A stretch of 59,118 nucleotides of DNA from Dokdonella fugitiva (GCF_004342425.1 NZ_SLWQ01000015.1:1-59118); one strand, 5' to 3'. Shown: positions 24,470 through 33,264, counted from the first letter of the stretch. Translations and numbers: made by a program. The notes: generated by a model from the sequence alone, not told the origin.

Positions 24470-25719
24470 GGACGGTTGACCTGCGCCCACACGGTGGAGC
24501 TCATGCCGAACAGCTTGATGAAGCCTTCCGCTTCGGCGACGCCCCAGTCCGCCGACTGCGCATAGGTCGCGCCCCTGGTCTGCAGGATGTGCGTCGACTG
24601 CACCGCGACCGCGTGCACGCTGCCACCGTTGGTCTCGAGCGTGACGAGGCCGGTGACCTGGCGCTGCGAACTCTTCAGGTACGCCTCGAGGTCGGCCTTG
24701 AGCGGGTCGTGGAAGAAGCCCTCGTAGACGAGTTCGACCCACTTGCGCGCGACTTCCGGCTTGAAGCGGTTCTGCTGCTTGGTCAACACCGTCTCCTCGA
24801 GCGCGCGGTGCGCGACGAGCAGCGCGGTGAGGCCGGGCGCCTCGTACACGATGCGTCCCTTGAGCCCGATCGTCGTGTCGCCGGTGTAGATGCCGCGGCC
24901 GACGCCGTAGTGCGCGAAGGCGCGATTGAGTTCGCCGAGCAGGACCGGCCCCGGCAGCGTCTGGTCGTCGACGAGCACGGCCTCGCCGTCCTCGAAGCCG
25001 ATCGTCACGCGCATCGGCTGCGGCGGCCATTCCGCGCGCGGCTTGCACCAGCCGCGTGCGCCCTCGCCGGGCGCTTCCCAGCGGTCGATCTCGCCGCCGG
25101 ACATCGTCACGCCGAGCAGGTTCTCGTTGATCGTGTAGTGCTTCTGCCTGGCGCGCACGGAAAATCCGCGCTCCTCGAGATAGGCCTGCTCGTACGCGCG
25201 CGTCTGCGTGTGCTCCTTCTGGATCTCGCGGATCGGCGCGACGATCTGGTAGTCGCCCAGCGCCTTCACCGCGAGGTCGAAGCGCACCTGGTCGTTGCCC
25301 ATGCCGGTGCAGCCGTGCGCGATCGCGCGCGTGCCGAGCTCGTGCGCACGGCGGATCGCCGCATCGACGATGAGGTAGCGGTCCGACACGAGCAGCGGAT
25401 ACTGCCCCTGGTAACCCTCGCCGGCCCAGACGAACGGCTTGACGAAACCGTTCCAGATCGCCGGCCCGCCGTCGACGGTCAGGTGCGAGGCGACGCCGAG
25501 CTCGCGCGCGCGTTGTTCGATGTATTCGCGCTCCTCGGCGTCGACCCCTCCGGTATCGGCGAACACGGTGTGCACGGCCCAGCCGCGCTCCTTGAGCCAG
25601 GGCACGCAGAAGCTCGTGTCCAACCCTCCGGAGAACGCCAGTACGATGTCCTGGCGTTCTCCGGAGGCGGGATTCGGGAGTCGGGATCGGGGATTGGAGG
25701 AAGCAGCTTGCGACGACAT
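24466..25719 (-). CDS. argG: Argininosuccinate synthase with a repeat-encoded N-terminal insertion
   Basis: A 417-residue enzyme that joins citrulline and aspartate using ATP. The pyrophosphate loop is AFSGGLDTSFCV, and TGMGNDQVRFD and GEGARGW follow. Related Xanthomonadales proteins begin MSS directly followed by (K/R)DIVLAFSGG (from memory). Here MSS and DIVLAFSGG are separated by about 20 residues (QAASSNPRSRLPNPASGERQ) written in GATTCGGGA-type repeat DNA. The insertion also creates a perfect 17-bp inverted repeat with the native LAFSGG codons (25625-25641 with 25651-25667). The ATG at 25719 is the only good start, so the tail is probably translated. It overlaps argE. Confidence 0.95.
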   Translation of the reverse strand: MSSQAASSNPRSRLPNPASGERQDIVLAFSGGLDTSFCVPWLKERGWAVHTVFADTGGVDAEEREYIEQRARELGVASHLTVDGGPAIWNGFVKPFVWAGEGYQGQYPLLVSDRYLIVDAAIRRAHELGTRAIAHGCTGMGNDQVRFDLAVKALGDYQIVAPIREIQKEHTQTRAYEQAYLEERGFSVRARQKHYTINENLLGVTMSGGEIDRWEAPGEGARGWCKPRAEWPPQPMRVTIGFEDGEAVLVDDQTLPGPVLLGELNRAFAHYGVGRGIYTGDTTIGLKGRIVYEAPGLTALLVAHRALEETVLTKQQNRFKPEVARKWVELVYEGFFHDPLKADLEAYLKSSQRQVTGLVTLETNGGSVHAVAVQSTHILQTRGATYAQSADWGVAEAEGFIKLFGMSSTVWAQVNRP

Positions 25720-25803
25720 GGAAAATCTCGCTCTGGTTGTATTTCGTGGATTGTCGATACCGCGCCTTGCCGAATCACCAATCCCGAATCGCCAATCCCG
25801 GTT
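25625..25803. repeat. GATTCGGGA-type repeats spanning the argF'-argG junction, with a 17-bp inverted repeat
   Basis: Direct heptamer-like units at 25668-25705 (GGGATTCGGGAGTCGGG and on) and reversed ones at 25772-25803 (ATCACCAATCCCGAATCGCC and on) face each other across the start of argG. They encode the argG N-terminal tail and the argF' C-terminus (GLAIRDW). The hairpin at its left end has arms 25625-25641 and 25651-25667 and a 9-nt loop. Confidence 0.8.
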
Positions 25804-26830
25804 GCGCGACGAGCGCAGCCATCACCGCCTTCTGCACATGCAGGCGGTTCTCCGCTTCCTCGATCGCGATGCACGCGGGCGAGTCCATCACCGCGTCGGT
25901 CGCCTTGACGTTGCGGCGAAGTGGCAGGCAATGGCTGAACACGCCATGGTCGGTGAGCGCCATCTTGCGTTCGTCGACGATGAAGTGCCTGTGCGCATCG
26001 CGGATCGGCTTCTCCTCGTCCCAGCGGCCGAAGTAGGGCAGCGCGCCCCAGCTCTTGGCGTAGACGACATGCGCGCCGCGGTACGCCTCGTCGGGATCGT
26101 GGCTCACGCGCAGCGAGCCGCCGTTGGCGGCGACGTTCGCGCGCGCGAAGTCCATGTAGCGCGAATCGAGCACGTAGTCGGGCGTCGGGCACAGCAGGGT
26201 CACGTCCATGCCGTAGCGCGTCGCGATCTGCAGCGCGGAATTGGCGACCGCGGTGTTGAGCGGCCTCGGGTGATAGGTCCAGGTCAGCACGTACTTCTTT
26301 CCACGCAGGACCTGTGCGGGATCGACCCCGCGTTCAGGCGCACCGAAGTGCTGCTGCAGGGCGAGGATGTGCGCGAGCTCCTGCATCGGGTGGGTGATCG
26401 TTTCCATGTTGATCACGGGCACGGTCGCGTGCCGGGCGAATGCGTTGATCACGCGATCCTCGCGGTCGACCGACCAGTCCCGGAACTTCGGGAACGCGCG
26501 CACGCCGATGAGGTCGACGTAGCGCGACAGCACACGCGCGACTTCGGCGACGTGTTCCTCGGCCTCGCCGTCCATGATCGCACCCGTGTCGAACTCGATC
26601 GGCCATGCATCCTTGCCCGGCGCGAGCACGATCGCATGGCCGCCGAGTTGGAAGGCGCCGAGCTCGAAGCTCGTGCGCGTGCGCATCGACGGATTGAAGA
26701 ACAGCAGCGCGACCGACTTGCCGGCGAGCTCGCGCCCGGCCTTCGTGCGCTTGAAGGCAGCGGCCCGGGCGAGCAGCGCGTCGAGGTCGGCGCGCGACCA
26801 GTCCTGGGTACTCAAGAAGTGTCGGATCAT
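25775..26830 (-). CDS. argF': N-acetylornithine carbamoyltransferase
   Basis: A 351-residue transcarbamylase acting on N-acetyl-L-ornithine rather than ornithine. The carbamoyl phosphate site is FFNPSMRTRTSFE (about residues 44-56), and the HPMQELAHIL motif carries the phosphate ligand. The acetylornithine-specific features known from the Xanthomonas enzyme are visible: the long proline-type loop near AFPKFRDWSVDREDRVI, and HCLPLRRNVK in place of the usual HCLP(A/R)..GxEV. The last residues (GLAIRDW) come from repeat DNA. It is the first gene of the arg cluster, 55 bp before argG, and a strong terminator hairpin lies 37 bp upstream of its start. Confidence 0.95.
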   Translation of the reverse strand: MIRHFLSTQDWSRADLDALLARAAAFKRTKAGRELAGKSVALLFFNPSMRTRTSFELGAFQLGGHAIVLAPGKDAWPIEFDTGAIMDGEAEEHVAEVARVLSRYVDLIGVRAFPKFRDWSVDREDRVINAFARHATVPVINMETITHPMQELAHILALQQHFGAPERGVDPAQVLRGKKYVLTWTYHPRPLNTAVANSALQIATRYGMDVTLLCPTPDYVLDSRYMDFARANVAANGGSLRVSHDPDEAYRGAHVVYAKSWGALPYFGRWDEEKPIRDAHRHFIVDERKMALTDHGVFSHCLPLRRNVKATDAVMDSPACIAIEEAENRLHVQKAVMAALVAQPGLAIRDW

Positions 26831-26867
26831 CGGGGTGCTCGGGGTTGGGGGCGGCGCCGAGTCACCA

Positions 26868-26898
26868 AAAAAAAACCCGGCACGGGGGCCGGGTTTTC
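26868..26898 (-). terminator. Intrinsic terminator in the argF' leader, possible attenuator
   Basis: AAAACCCGGC pairs with GCCGGGTTTT around a 6-nt loop and runs into nine T on the minus strand. It lies only 37 bp before the argF' ATG and 226 bp after a separate terminator for the upstream gene, so it is not needed to end that gene. A short minus-strand frame with an Arg-rich stretch (MTSRARRPEP) precedes it. Confidence 0.8.
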
Positions 26899-27124
26899 GT
26901 CGATTCGTGTGAAGAACGCGCGACAGGCTACCCGGCGGAATGGCACGGTTCCGGTCGACGCGCGCGCGAGGTCATGCCAGCGGCCATGCGGGCGCTGGTG
27001 GTGATCTGCGGCTGGGCGGCGACTCGGGACATCTGCCTGGGCGGACTTCGGTGAGGTCGGCGGACCATAGCGGCAAACCTGGTGCAACGCAATATGCGGG
27101 CTCGGAAAATCCGACGCCGCAAAC

Positions 27125-27152
27125 GAAAAGGCCGGGCAAGAGCCCGGCCTTC
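27125..27152 (-). terminator. Terminator of the glycine-zipper gene
   Basis: AGGCCGGGC pairs with GCCCGGCCT around a 4-nt loop, followed on the minus strand by TTTTCGTTT. It lies 17 bp after the stop at 27169. Confidence 0.85.
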
Positions 27153-27168
27153 ATCCTTCCGCAGCCGC

Positions 27169-27705
27169 CTACTCGGCCGGCTCGATGCTCACGCGCACGC
27201 GCAGGCGATCGCCCGGGTCGTAGTTGAGGCGCGACATGTAGACGTCGCCGCGGTAGCGGTACTGCACGTCGTAGGCGACCACGCGGTTTTCCTGCACGCC
27301 GTCGTCGACCACATGGCAATGGCGCTCGACGCCTTCGACATAGCGGTCATCGCCGCGCGCGACGTTGTTGCCGACCGCCCCGCCGACCACGGCGCCGGCG
27401 ACCGTCGCCGCGCGGCGACCATCGCCCTTGCCCACCGTGCTGCCGAGCACGCCGCCGACGATCGCGCCGAGCACCGTGCCCGCGGCACGATTGCCGTTGT
27501 CGACGCGTCGCTCGACCGGGATGTCGTCGCACACTTCGCGCGGATTGCTCACGCGCACGCGGTCGTAGATCGGGTCCACGCGCAGCACGTCGGCCCACGC
27601 GACCTTCACGTTCTCCGCGCCCTGGTCATCCGTGGCGTAGCCACGCTCCTGCGCGCCGACCTGGGTTCCCGCCAGGAGCAACGCCACCGCCACCATCAAT
27701 TTCAT
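27169..27705 (-). CDS. Periplasmic or outer-membrane glycine-zipper 2TM protein
   Basis: A 178-residue envelope protein. A signal peptide (MKLMVAVALLLAGTQVGAQE) is followed by a short domain and then a glycine zipper of about 40 residues (GTVLGAIVGGVLGSTVGKGD, then two more Gly-rich turns), the pattern of the Rickettsia 17-kDa surface antigen family. A beta-rich C-terminal part with RYRGDVYMSRL follows. There is no lipobox Cys, unlike the paralogue at 52816-53298. Start chosen at 27705 by the GGAGG and signal peptide. The function is unknown; relatives are envelope-structure proteins. Confidence 0.88.
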   Translation of the reverse strand: MKLMVAVALLLAGTQVGAQERGYATDDQGAENVKVAWADVLRVDPIYDRVRVSNPREVCDDIPVERRVDNGNRAAGTVLGAIVGGVLGSTVGKGDGRRAATVAGAVVGGAVGNNVARGDDRYVEGVERHCHVVDDGVQENRVVAYDVQYRYRGDVYMSRLNYDPGDRLRVRVSIEPAE

Positions 27706-27920
27706 GCTGCCTCCACCTGAAGTCACTGCGCACGCCGATCGCTCGCCGGCTCCTTTCCGGTGCGCAGCCCGTTGATCCATGGGCGCCATTACAGCAGCTG
27801 ATCGCTGAACCCAACCCTAAGCCTTTCCCCTGCCTGAAAAAAGAGGCCCGGGCCGCGCTGCCCGCCGCGACCGGCGGCGCACTCGCCGCGGATCCGGCCG
27901 GGCAAGCGGGCCTGCGCTGC

Positions 27921-27926
27921 TATCAT
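27921..27926 (+). promoter_or_regulatory. Candidate -10 element (TATCAT) of cysS
   Basis: TATCAT 25 bp before the cysS ATG, in a 246-bp divergent spacer. It would give a leader of about 18-20 nt containing GAGGT. The rest of the spacer holds nothing else I can name. Confidence 0.4.
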
Positions 27927-27951
27927 TCAGGGTCCACCGAGGTCCCGACTG

Positions 27952-29349
27952 ATGCCGCTCCGACTCCACAACAGCCTCACCCGCCGCACCGAAGACTTCG
28001 TCCCGGCCGACCCGCAGCGCGTGACGATGTACCTGTGCGGGCCCACGGTCTACAACTACGTGCACATCGGCAATGCGCGCGGCCCGGTCGTGTTCGACGT
28101 GCTGACCCGCCTGCTGCGCCGCCATTACCCCCGGCTCGTGTTCGCGCGCAACATTACCGACGTCGACGACAAGATCAATGCTGCGGCGCAGGAACAGGGC
28201 GTGCCGATCGCGACGATCACCGGCAAGTACGCGGCGATCTACCGCGAGGACATGGGCCGCCTCGGCGTCGTTCCGCCCGATGTCGAACCGCATGCGACCG
28301 CGCACATCGCGCAGATCATCGCGATGATCGAGCAGCTCGTCGCGCGCGGCCACGCGTACGCCGCCGAGGGCCACGTGCTGTTCTCGGTCGCGAGCTACGC
28401 CGATTACGGCAAGCTGTCGCGCCGCCCGGTCGACGAGATGATCGCCGGGGCGCGCATCGACGTCGCGCCGTACAAGCGCGACCCGGGCGATTTCGTGCTA
28501 TGGAAGCCGTCGACGCCGCAGCAGCCGGGCTGGGATTCGCCCTGGGGCGTGGGCCGGCCCGGCTGGCACATCGAGTGCTCGGCGATGGCGGCGGCGCACC
28601 TCGGCGAGACGATCGACATCCATGCCGGCGGCAACGACCTCATGTTCCCGCACCACGAGAACGAAGTCGCGCAGAGCACCTGCGCGCACGCCGGCAAGGT
28701 GTTCGCACGCTATTGGCTGCACAACGGCATGCTGGACTTCGGCGGCGCGAAGATGTCCAAGTCGCTCGGCAACGTCTGCGTGCTGCACGAACTGCTCGAC
28801 AGGTACCCGCCCGAGGCGCTGCGCTACGCCCTGTTGAGCGCGCACTACCGCCAGCCGCTCGACTGGTCGGACGCGCTCGTCGAGCAGAGCATCCGCACGC
28901 TCGACCGCCTGTACGGCACGCTGCGCGACCTCGCCGACATCGACGTCGGCAGCGGCACGGTGACCACCGAGATCGAGGATGCGCTGTGCGACGATCTCAA
29001 TACGCCCGAAGCCCTCGCGGTGATCGCCCGTCTCGCCGGCGAAGCGCGCGCGGCGACGACGCCGGACGCGCGGCGCAGCGCGAAGGCCGCCCTGCTCGGC
29101 GCGGCGGGCCTGCTCGGCATCCTGCAGCAGGACCCGGAGGCCTGGTTCAAGCAGGCCGCCGGCGGCCCGGCGCTCGACGAGGCGGAAATCCAGCGCCTGG
29201 TCGACCTGCGCGTCGCCGAGAAGAAGGCGCACAACTTCGCCGAAGCCGACCGCATCCGCGAGCAGTTGCTGCAGATGGGCGTGGTCATCGAGGACACCGC
29301 GCAGGGGCCGCGCTGGAAGGTGGCGAAGACCGATGAACGCGCGAGCTGA
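27952..29349 (+). CDS. cysS: Cysteinyl-tRNA synthetase
   Basis: A 465-residue class I synthetase that charges tRNA-Cys. The HIGH motif is HIGNARG (residues 35-41) and the KMSKS loop is KMSKSLGN (about 266). The zinc ligands are the Cys in YLCGPTVYNY, the Cys in WHIECSAMA, and HxxE of the FPHHENE region. The DALR-type domain and C-terminal anticodon domain follow. Length matches E. coli (461). The downstream sufE gene starts within its last codons; pairing a cysteine-charging enzyme with SufE is context only. Confidence 0.97.
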   Translation: MPLRLHNSLTRRTEDFVPADPQRVTMYLCGPTVYNYVHIGNARGPVVFDVLTRLLRRHYPRLVFARNITDVDDKINAAAQEQGVPIATITGKYAAIYREDMGRLGVVPPDVEPHATAHIAQIIAMIEQLVARGHAYAAEGHVLFSVASYADYGKLSRRPVDEMIAGARIDVAPYKRDPGDFVLWKPSTPQQPGWDSPWGVGRPGWHIECSAMAAAHLGETIDIHAGGNDLMFPHHENEVAQSTCAHAGKVFARYWLHNGMLDFGGAKMSKSLGNVCVLHELLDRYPPEALRYALLSAHYRQPLDWSDALVEQSIRTLDRLYGTLRDLADIDVGSGTVTTEIEDALCDDLNTPEALAVIARLAGEARAATTPDARRSAKAALLGAAGLLGILQQDPEAWFKQAAGGPALDEAEIQRLVDLRVAEKKAHNFAEADRIREQLLQMGVVIEDTAQGPRWKVAKTDERAS

Positions 29350-29773
29350 ACCGGCGGAAGCGAGCGCCGAGGCGGCGCAGGCGGCGATCGCCGGGGAGTT
29401 CGCGTTCTTCGGCGACTGGACCGAGCGCTACCAGTACCTGATCGACCTCGGCCGCAAGCTACCGCCGTTCCCGGACTCGCTCAAACGCGACGAGTTCAAG
29501 GTGAGCGGCTGCCAGTCGCAGGTGTGGCTGGTGCCGTCCGGCGACGCGCAGCGCCTCGACTTCCAGGCGATCAGTGATTCTTCGATCGTCTCGGGCCTGA
29601 TCGCACTGCTGTTGCGGGTCTACTCCGGCCGCCCCGCGGCCGAGATCCTCGCGACCGAACCACGCTTCATCGAGGCGATCGGCCTCGCCCGCCACCTGTC
29701 GCCGACGCGCTCGAACGGCCTCGCGGCGATGCTCGCCAAGGTCAAGCAGTACGCGGGCGAAGCCGCCGCCTAG
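29333..29773 (+). CDS. sufE: SufE-family cysteine desulfuration protein
   Basis: A 146-residue protein that accepts persulfide sulfur from a cysteine desulfurase such as SufS and passes it to the Fe-S scaffold. The acceptor Cys is in the KVSGCQSQVWLV motif (about residue 60), and the rest follows the SufE pattern (DWTERYQYLIDLGRKLP at the start, LSPTRSNGLAAML at the end). Its ATG lies 17 bp inside cysS, so translation is probably coupled. There is no suf operon here, so this is an orphan sufE. Confidence 0.93.
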   Translation: MNARAEPAEASAEAAQAAIAGEFAFFGDWTERYQYLIDLGRKLPPFPDSLKRDEFKVSGCQSQVWLVPSGDAQRLDFQAISDSSIVSGLIALLLRVYSGRPAAEILATEPRFIEAIGLARHLSPTRSNGLAAMLAKVKQYAGEAAA

Positions 29774-29917
29774 GCGTGGCCGCAGGCCCACGCGGGGCCG
29801 CGCGCGACCGCACGTGCCGACCCGGCCAGCCCTCGCTTCGGCCCAGCGCACGTCGCGTGACGCGCAGCCGCGACGGGACGGCTGCTAAGCTTGCCTCGTC
29901 TCGCAGGGGAAGAGGCG

Positions 29918-31822
29918 ATGGACAAGAAGACCGTACTGGCCGGCAGCCCGCTGTTTCGCGATCTCGCCCCGGATGCGCTCGCCGCGATCGCGGAGCGCTT
30001 CGACATCGAGGAGCTGCGCGGCGGCCGCACGCTGTTCCGCGAAGGCGACCTGCCCGACTTCCTCTACGTCGTCGCGACCGGGCGCCTGCAGGCGCAGCAC
30101 GGCGACGGCGCCGTCATCGGCGAGATCGGCCGCGGCGAACCGGTCGGTGAAATGGCGCTGCTGTCGGGCGAAACGCGCGGCGCCGACGTCGTCGCCCTGC
30201 GCGATTCGCTGCTGCTGCGGATCAACCGCATGGCCCTGCTCGACGTCGTCTCGCGCCACCCTTCCGCGCTGCTCTCGCTGTGCGCGACGATCGCCAAGCG
30301 CAGCCGCCGCGGTCCGCGCCGCGCGCGCCTCGACGCCGCGCGCGGCAATCGCACGATCGCAGTGATCCGCGCGCAAGCGGGCGTGCGCCTCGGCCCGCTG
30401 GTCGAACGCATCGTCGGCGGCATGCGCAAGACCGGCAAGGTCGTGCGCTGCATCGGCGCCGCCGACGTCGACAAGCAGTTCGGCGACGGTGCCGCGCAGA
30501 CCGCGTTCGGCGACGGCGATCGCCACCGCATCATCAGCGCCTGGCTGGAGCGGCGCGAACTCGCCGGCGGGCATCTCGTGCTGTGGAGCGACGCCAACGG
30601 CGAACAATGGACCGAGCGCTGCCTGCGCCAGTGCGATCGCGTCGTCGTCGTCGTGTCGAGCGACGGCGGCCAGCCGGCCGTCGCGCTGGCGCGCACGCTG
30701 CGCCAGCACGCGCCACGCGCGCCGGTCGACCTGCTCGTGCTTCGCCCCGACGGCGTGCCGGCCGGCGACGTGCTCGAACGGCGCGTGCTGTTCGGCGCGC
30801 GCTCGCACTACTTCGTTCGACCCGATGCGCAGGCCGACCACGACGCCGTCGCGCGCCAGCTCAGCGGGCACGGCCTCGGCCTCGTGTTCGGCGGCGGCGG
30901 TGCACGCGCGTTCGCCCACGTCGGCCTCGTGCGCGCGATGGAGGAACTGGGCGTGAGCGCCGACATCGTCGGCGGCACGAGCATGGGCGCCTTCTTCGCC
31001 GGCATGCATGCGATCGGCGCGAGCAGCCGCGACATGCTCGCGATCGGTCGCGCCACGTTCATCGACCGCAACTACCTCAATGACTGGGTCTGGCCGAGCG
31101 TCTCGCTCGTGCGCGGCCGCAAGTTCTTCAAGCGCCTCGCGAGCGTGTTCGGCGACGCGCGCATCGAGGACCTGCGCATGCCGTATTTCTGCGTCAGCAC
31201 GAACCTCACGCGCGGACGCCAGGAAGTGCACGACGGCGGCCCGCTCGCGACCTGGGTCGGCACGAGCATGTGCGTGCCCGGCATCGCGCCGCCGGTGGCG
31301 TGGAACGGCTGCCTGCTCGTCGACGGCGCGATCGCCAACAGCCTGCCGGTCGACGTCATGCACGCACTCGGCCGCGGCCCGATCATCGCCTCCGACGTCG
31401 CCGCCGGCGCCGGCCTCGACGCGCCCGGCATCGTCGGGCCCGATCCCGAGGCGCTGCTGCACCGGCGCACCAATCCCTCGCGCGTTTCGCTGTTCGGCCT
31501 GCTCGGCAGCGGCTACGCACCATCGCGCGACAACGGTGCCGACGACCTCGCGGACCTGCGCCTGCGCATGCCCGTGCAGGGCGCGCGCACGTTCGGCTGG
31601 CGCGAAATCCAGTCGCTGGTGGATCGCAGCTACGAATATTCGTTGGCTGCGCTCAGGGGATTCCTCGACGACCGCAAACGTGGCGATCGCAGCCGTGCGG
31701 AACGGCGCGAGCGCGTCACCGCGCGCGTGCGCGAAGCGACGGCGGCGGCGACGGCCGCCTCGGCGGCACCGCCGGGCGGACGCACGCGCGCACCCGCGAC
31801 ACGGTCGCGCTCGACGCGCTGA
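29918..31822 (+). CDS. NTE-type patatin-like phospholipase with cyclic-nucleotide-binding domain
   Basis: A 634-residue lysophospholipase-like esterase. An N-terminal cyclic-nucleotide-binding beta-barrel (about 5-115, with GEMALLSGETRGADV) is followed by a Rossmann-like middle region and the patatin domain. The oxyanion loop is FGGGGARAFAHVGL (about 325), the Ser elbow is GGTSMGAFF (GxSxG) and the Asp is in LVDGAIANS. A basic low-complexity tail ends it. This is the architecture of bacterial neuropathy-target-esterase homologues and of the RssA group. The start at 29918 follows AGGGGAAGAGG. It is convergent with the ketopantoate reductase gene. Confidence 0.92.
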   Translation: MDKKTVLAGSPLFRDLAPDALAAIAERFDIEELRGGRTLFREGDLPDFLYVVATGRLQAQHGDGAVIGEIGRGEPVGEMALLSGETRGADVVALRDSLLLRINRMALLDVVSRHPSALLSLCATIAKRSRRGPRRARLDAARGNRTIAVIRAQAGVRLGPLVERIVGGMRKTGKVVRCIGAADVDKQFGDGAAQTAFGDGDRHRIISAWLERRELAGGHLVLWSDANGEQWTERCLRQCDRVVVVVSSDGGQPAVALARTLRQHAPRAPVDLLVLRPDGVPAGDVLERRVLFGARSHYFVRPDAQADHDAVARQLSGHGLGLVFGGGGARAFAHVGLVRAMEELGVSADIVGGTSMGAFFAGMHAIGASSRDMLAIGRATFIDRNYLNDWVWPSVSLVRGRKFFKRLASVFGDARIEDLRMPYFCVSTNLTRGRQEVHDGGPLATWVGTSMCVPGIAPPVAWNGCLLVDGAIANSLPVDVMHALGRGPIIASDVAAGAGLDAPGIVGPDPEALLHRRTNPSRVSLFGLLGSGYAPSRDNGADDLADLRLRMPVQGARTFGWREIQSLVDRSYEYSLAALRGFLDDRKRGDRSRAERRERVTARVREATAAATAASAAPPGGRTRAPATRSRSTR

Positions 31823-31867
31823 CCGAAGCGTCGCGCCGCCCTGCGACGTGCGCCGCGGCCGTCGAAG

Positions 31868-32791
31868 CTATGCGGTCGTCGCCCCGCCGGCGCGCGCCGC
31901 CTCGTAGACGCGCAGGTGCGCGAGCGCCGCCGAAAGCAGCGGCACGTCGAGACCGAATGCCGCCGCGCGGCGGCGCAGGTCGCCGAGGATGTGCTCGCAT
32001 TCGGTGCGCGCGCCACGCTCGAGGTCGCGCAGCATCGACGCCTTCAGCGGCGAGCCCGCCGCGGTCAGGATCGCGCGCGCATTCGCCACCGCCTCGGGCC
32101 CGGGCGCATGGCCGCTCGCCGCGGCCACGGCGCGGCATTCGTCGTGCAGGCGGGTCATGAGGACGGCGCCGTCGGCGGTCGCGACGATCGCGCCGACGGC
32201 GTCGCGCATGAGGCAGGTTCCACCCGCGAGCGCGGCGATGAAGGCGAACTTGTCCCACATCGCGTCCACCACGTCGGGTCGCTCGACCACGTGTTCGCCG
32301 AGAGCGCGCAGGGCATTGGAAATGTCCTCGCGCACGGGCGCGCCGGTTCGGTCACCGAACGCGAGGCGTTCGAGCGCGCCGAACTGGCGGATCGCCCCGT
32401 CCGGCTCCAGCGTGACCGAGATATGGCACAGCCCGCCGAGCACGCGCCCGCTGCCGAACGCGTCGTCGAGCGCATCGAGATGGGCAAGGCCGTTGAGCAG
32501 CGGCAGGACGCGCGTGGACGCGCCGACGGCCGGACGGATCGCGTCGATCGCCGAATCCATGTCGTACGACTTGGCCGACAGGATGACGAGGTCGAACGGC
32601 GCATCCGGCGCGGTGAGCGTGCGCACGGGACGGCGGAAATCGCCGCGCGCGGAATGCACCACGAGGCCATCGCGCGCGAGCACCGCGGCGCGCGCGGGCC
32701 GCACCAGGAACGTGACGTCGGCGCCCGACTCGACCAGGCGCGCGCCGAAATAACCGCCGATCGCACCGGCACCGAGGACGAGGATGCGCAC
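31868..32791 (-). CDS. panE: 2-dehydropantoate 2-reductase
   Basis: A 307-residue NADPH-dependent reductase that makes pantoate for coenzyme A synthesis. The N-terminal dinucleotide loop is VLGAGAIGGYFGARL (about 4-18). The catalytic Lys is probably in ILSAKSYDMD, and the C-terminal helical domain contains the family's KAS-like pattern SPLKASMLRDLERG with Glu in TECEHILGDL. Family members of unknown substrate exist, so panE is the likely rather than certain role. Its ATG lies 4 bp after the pilZ stop, so the two may be co-transcribed from the tmk-holB-pilZ side. Confidence 0.88.
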   Translation of the reverse strand: MRILVLGAGAIGGYFGARLVESGADVTFLVRPARAAVLARDGLVVHSARGDFRRPVRTLTAPDAPFDLVILSAKSYDMDSAIDAIRPAVGASTRVLPLLNGLAHLDALDDAFGSGRVLGGLCHISVTLEPDGAIRQFGALERLAFGDRTGAPVREDISNALRALGEHVVERPDVVDAMWDKFAFIAALAGGTCLMRDAVGAIVATADGAVLMTRLHDECRAVAAASGHAPGPEAVANARAILTAAGSPLKASMLRDLERGARTECEHILGDLRRRAAAFGLDVPLLSAALAHLRVYEAARAGGATTA

Positions 32792-32795
32792 GGGC

Positions 32796-33161
32796 CTACA
32801 TCGTGTGCGTCGGACGCTCCTGGCCCATGATGCCGGCGAGGATCGATTCGATCTTCGTGCGCGCGGCCTCGCCGTCCGAGGATTCGTTGAACTGCACGCC
32901 GATGCCGGCCATGCGGTTGCCCTGCGCGCCCGCGGGCGTGATCCAGACGACCTTGCCGGCGACCGGCAGGCGGTCCTTCTCTTCCATCAGCGAGAGCAGG
33001 ATGAACACCTCGTCGCCGAGGCTGTAGCGCTTGGTCGTCGGCACGAACAGGCCGCCACCGCGCACGAACGGCATGTACGCATTGAACAGCGCACCCTTGT
33101 CCTTGATCGCGAGCGACAGGATGCCCTGTCGCGGCGCACCGCCCATTGCCGGCGTTGCCAT
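32796..33161 (-). CDS. pilZ: PilZ-domain type IV pilus regulatory protein
   Basis: A 121-residue single PilZ domain. It lacks the c-di-GMP-binding RxxxR and DxSxxG motifs of YcgR-type proteins, and its core reads GILSLAIKDKGALFNAYMPF then YSLGDEVFILLSL. This matches the PilZ proper of Pseudomonas and Xanthomonas, which does not bind c-di-GMP but contacts the pilus ATPase PilB and FimX. The location next to holB is conserved in those genera. No other pilus gene is in the window. About 100 bp separate it from holB. Confidence 0.92.
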   Translation of the reverse strand: MATPAMGGAPRQGILSLAIKDKGALFNAYMPFVRGGGLFVPTTKRYSLGDEVFILLSLMEEKDRLPVAGKVVWITPAGAQGNRMAGIGVQFNESSDGEAARTKIESILAGIMGQERPTHTM

Positions 33162-33264
33162 CAGTCACCCCTTCGATCGTGCATGCCCGCGGCGGGTGCC
33201 GCAAGCGCGTTTCCGTCCTGCATCCTGCCGCACATTCGCGCGGCGCGCCTTGCGCCTCGCCGCA

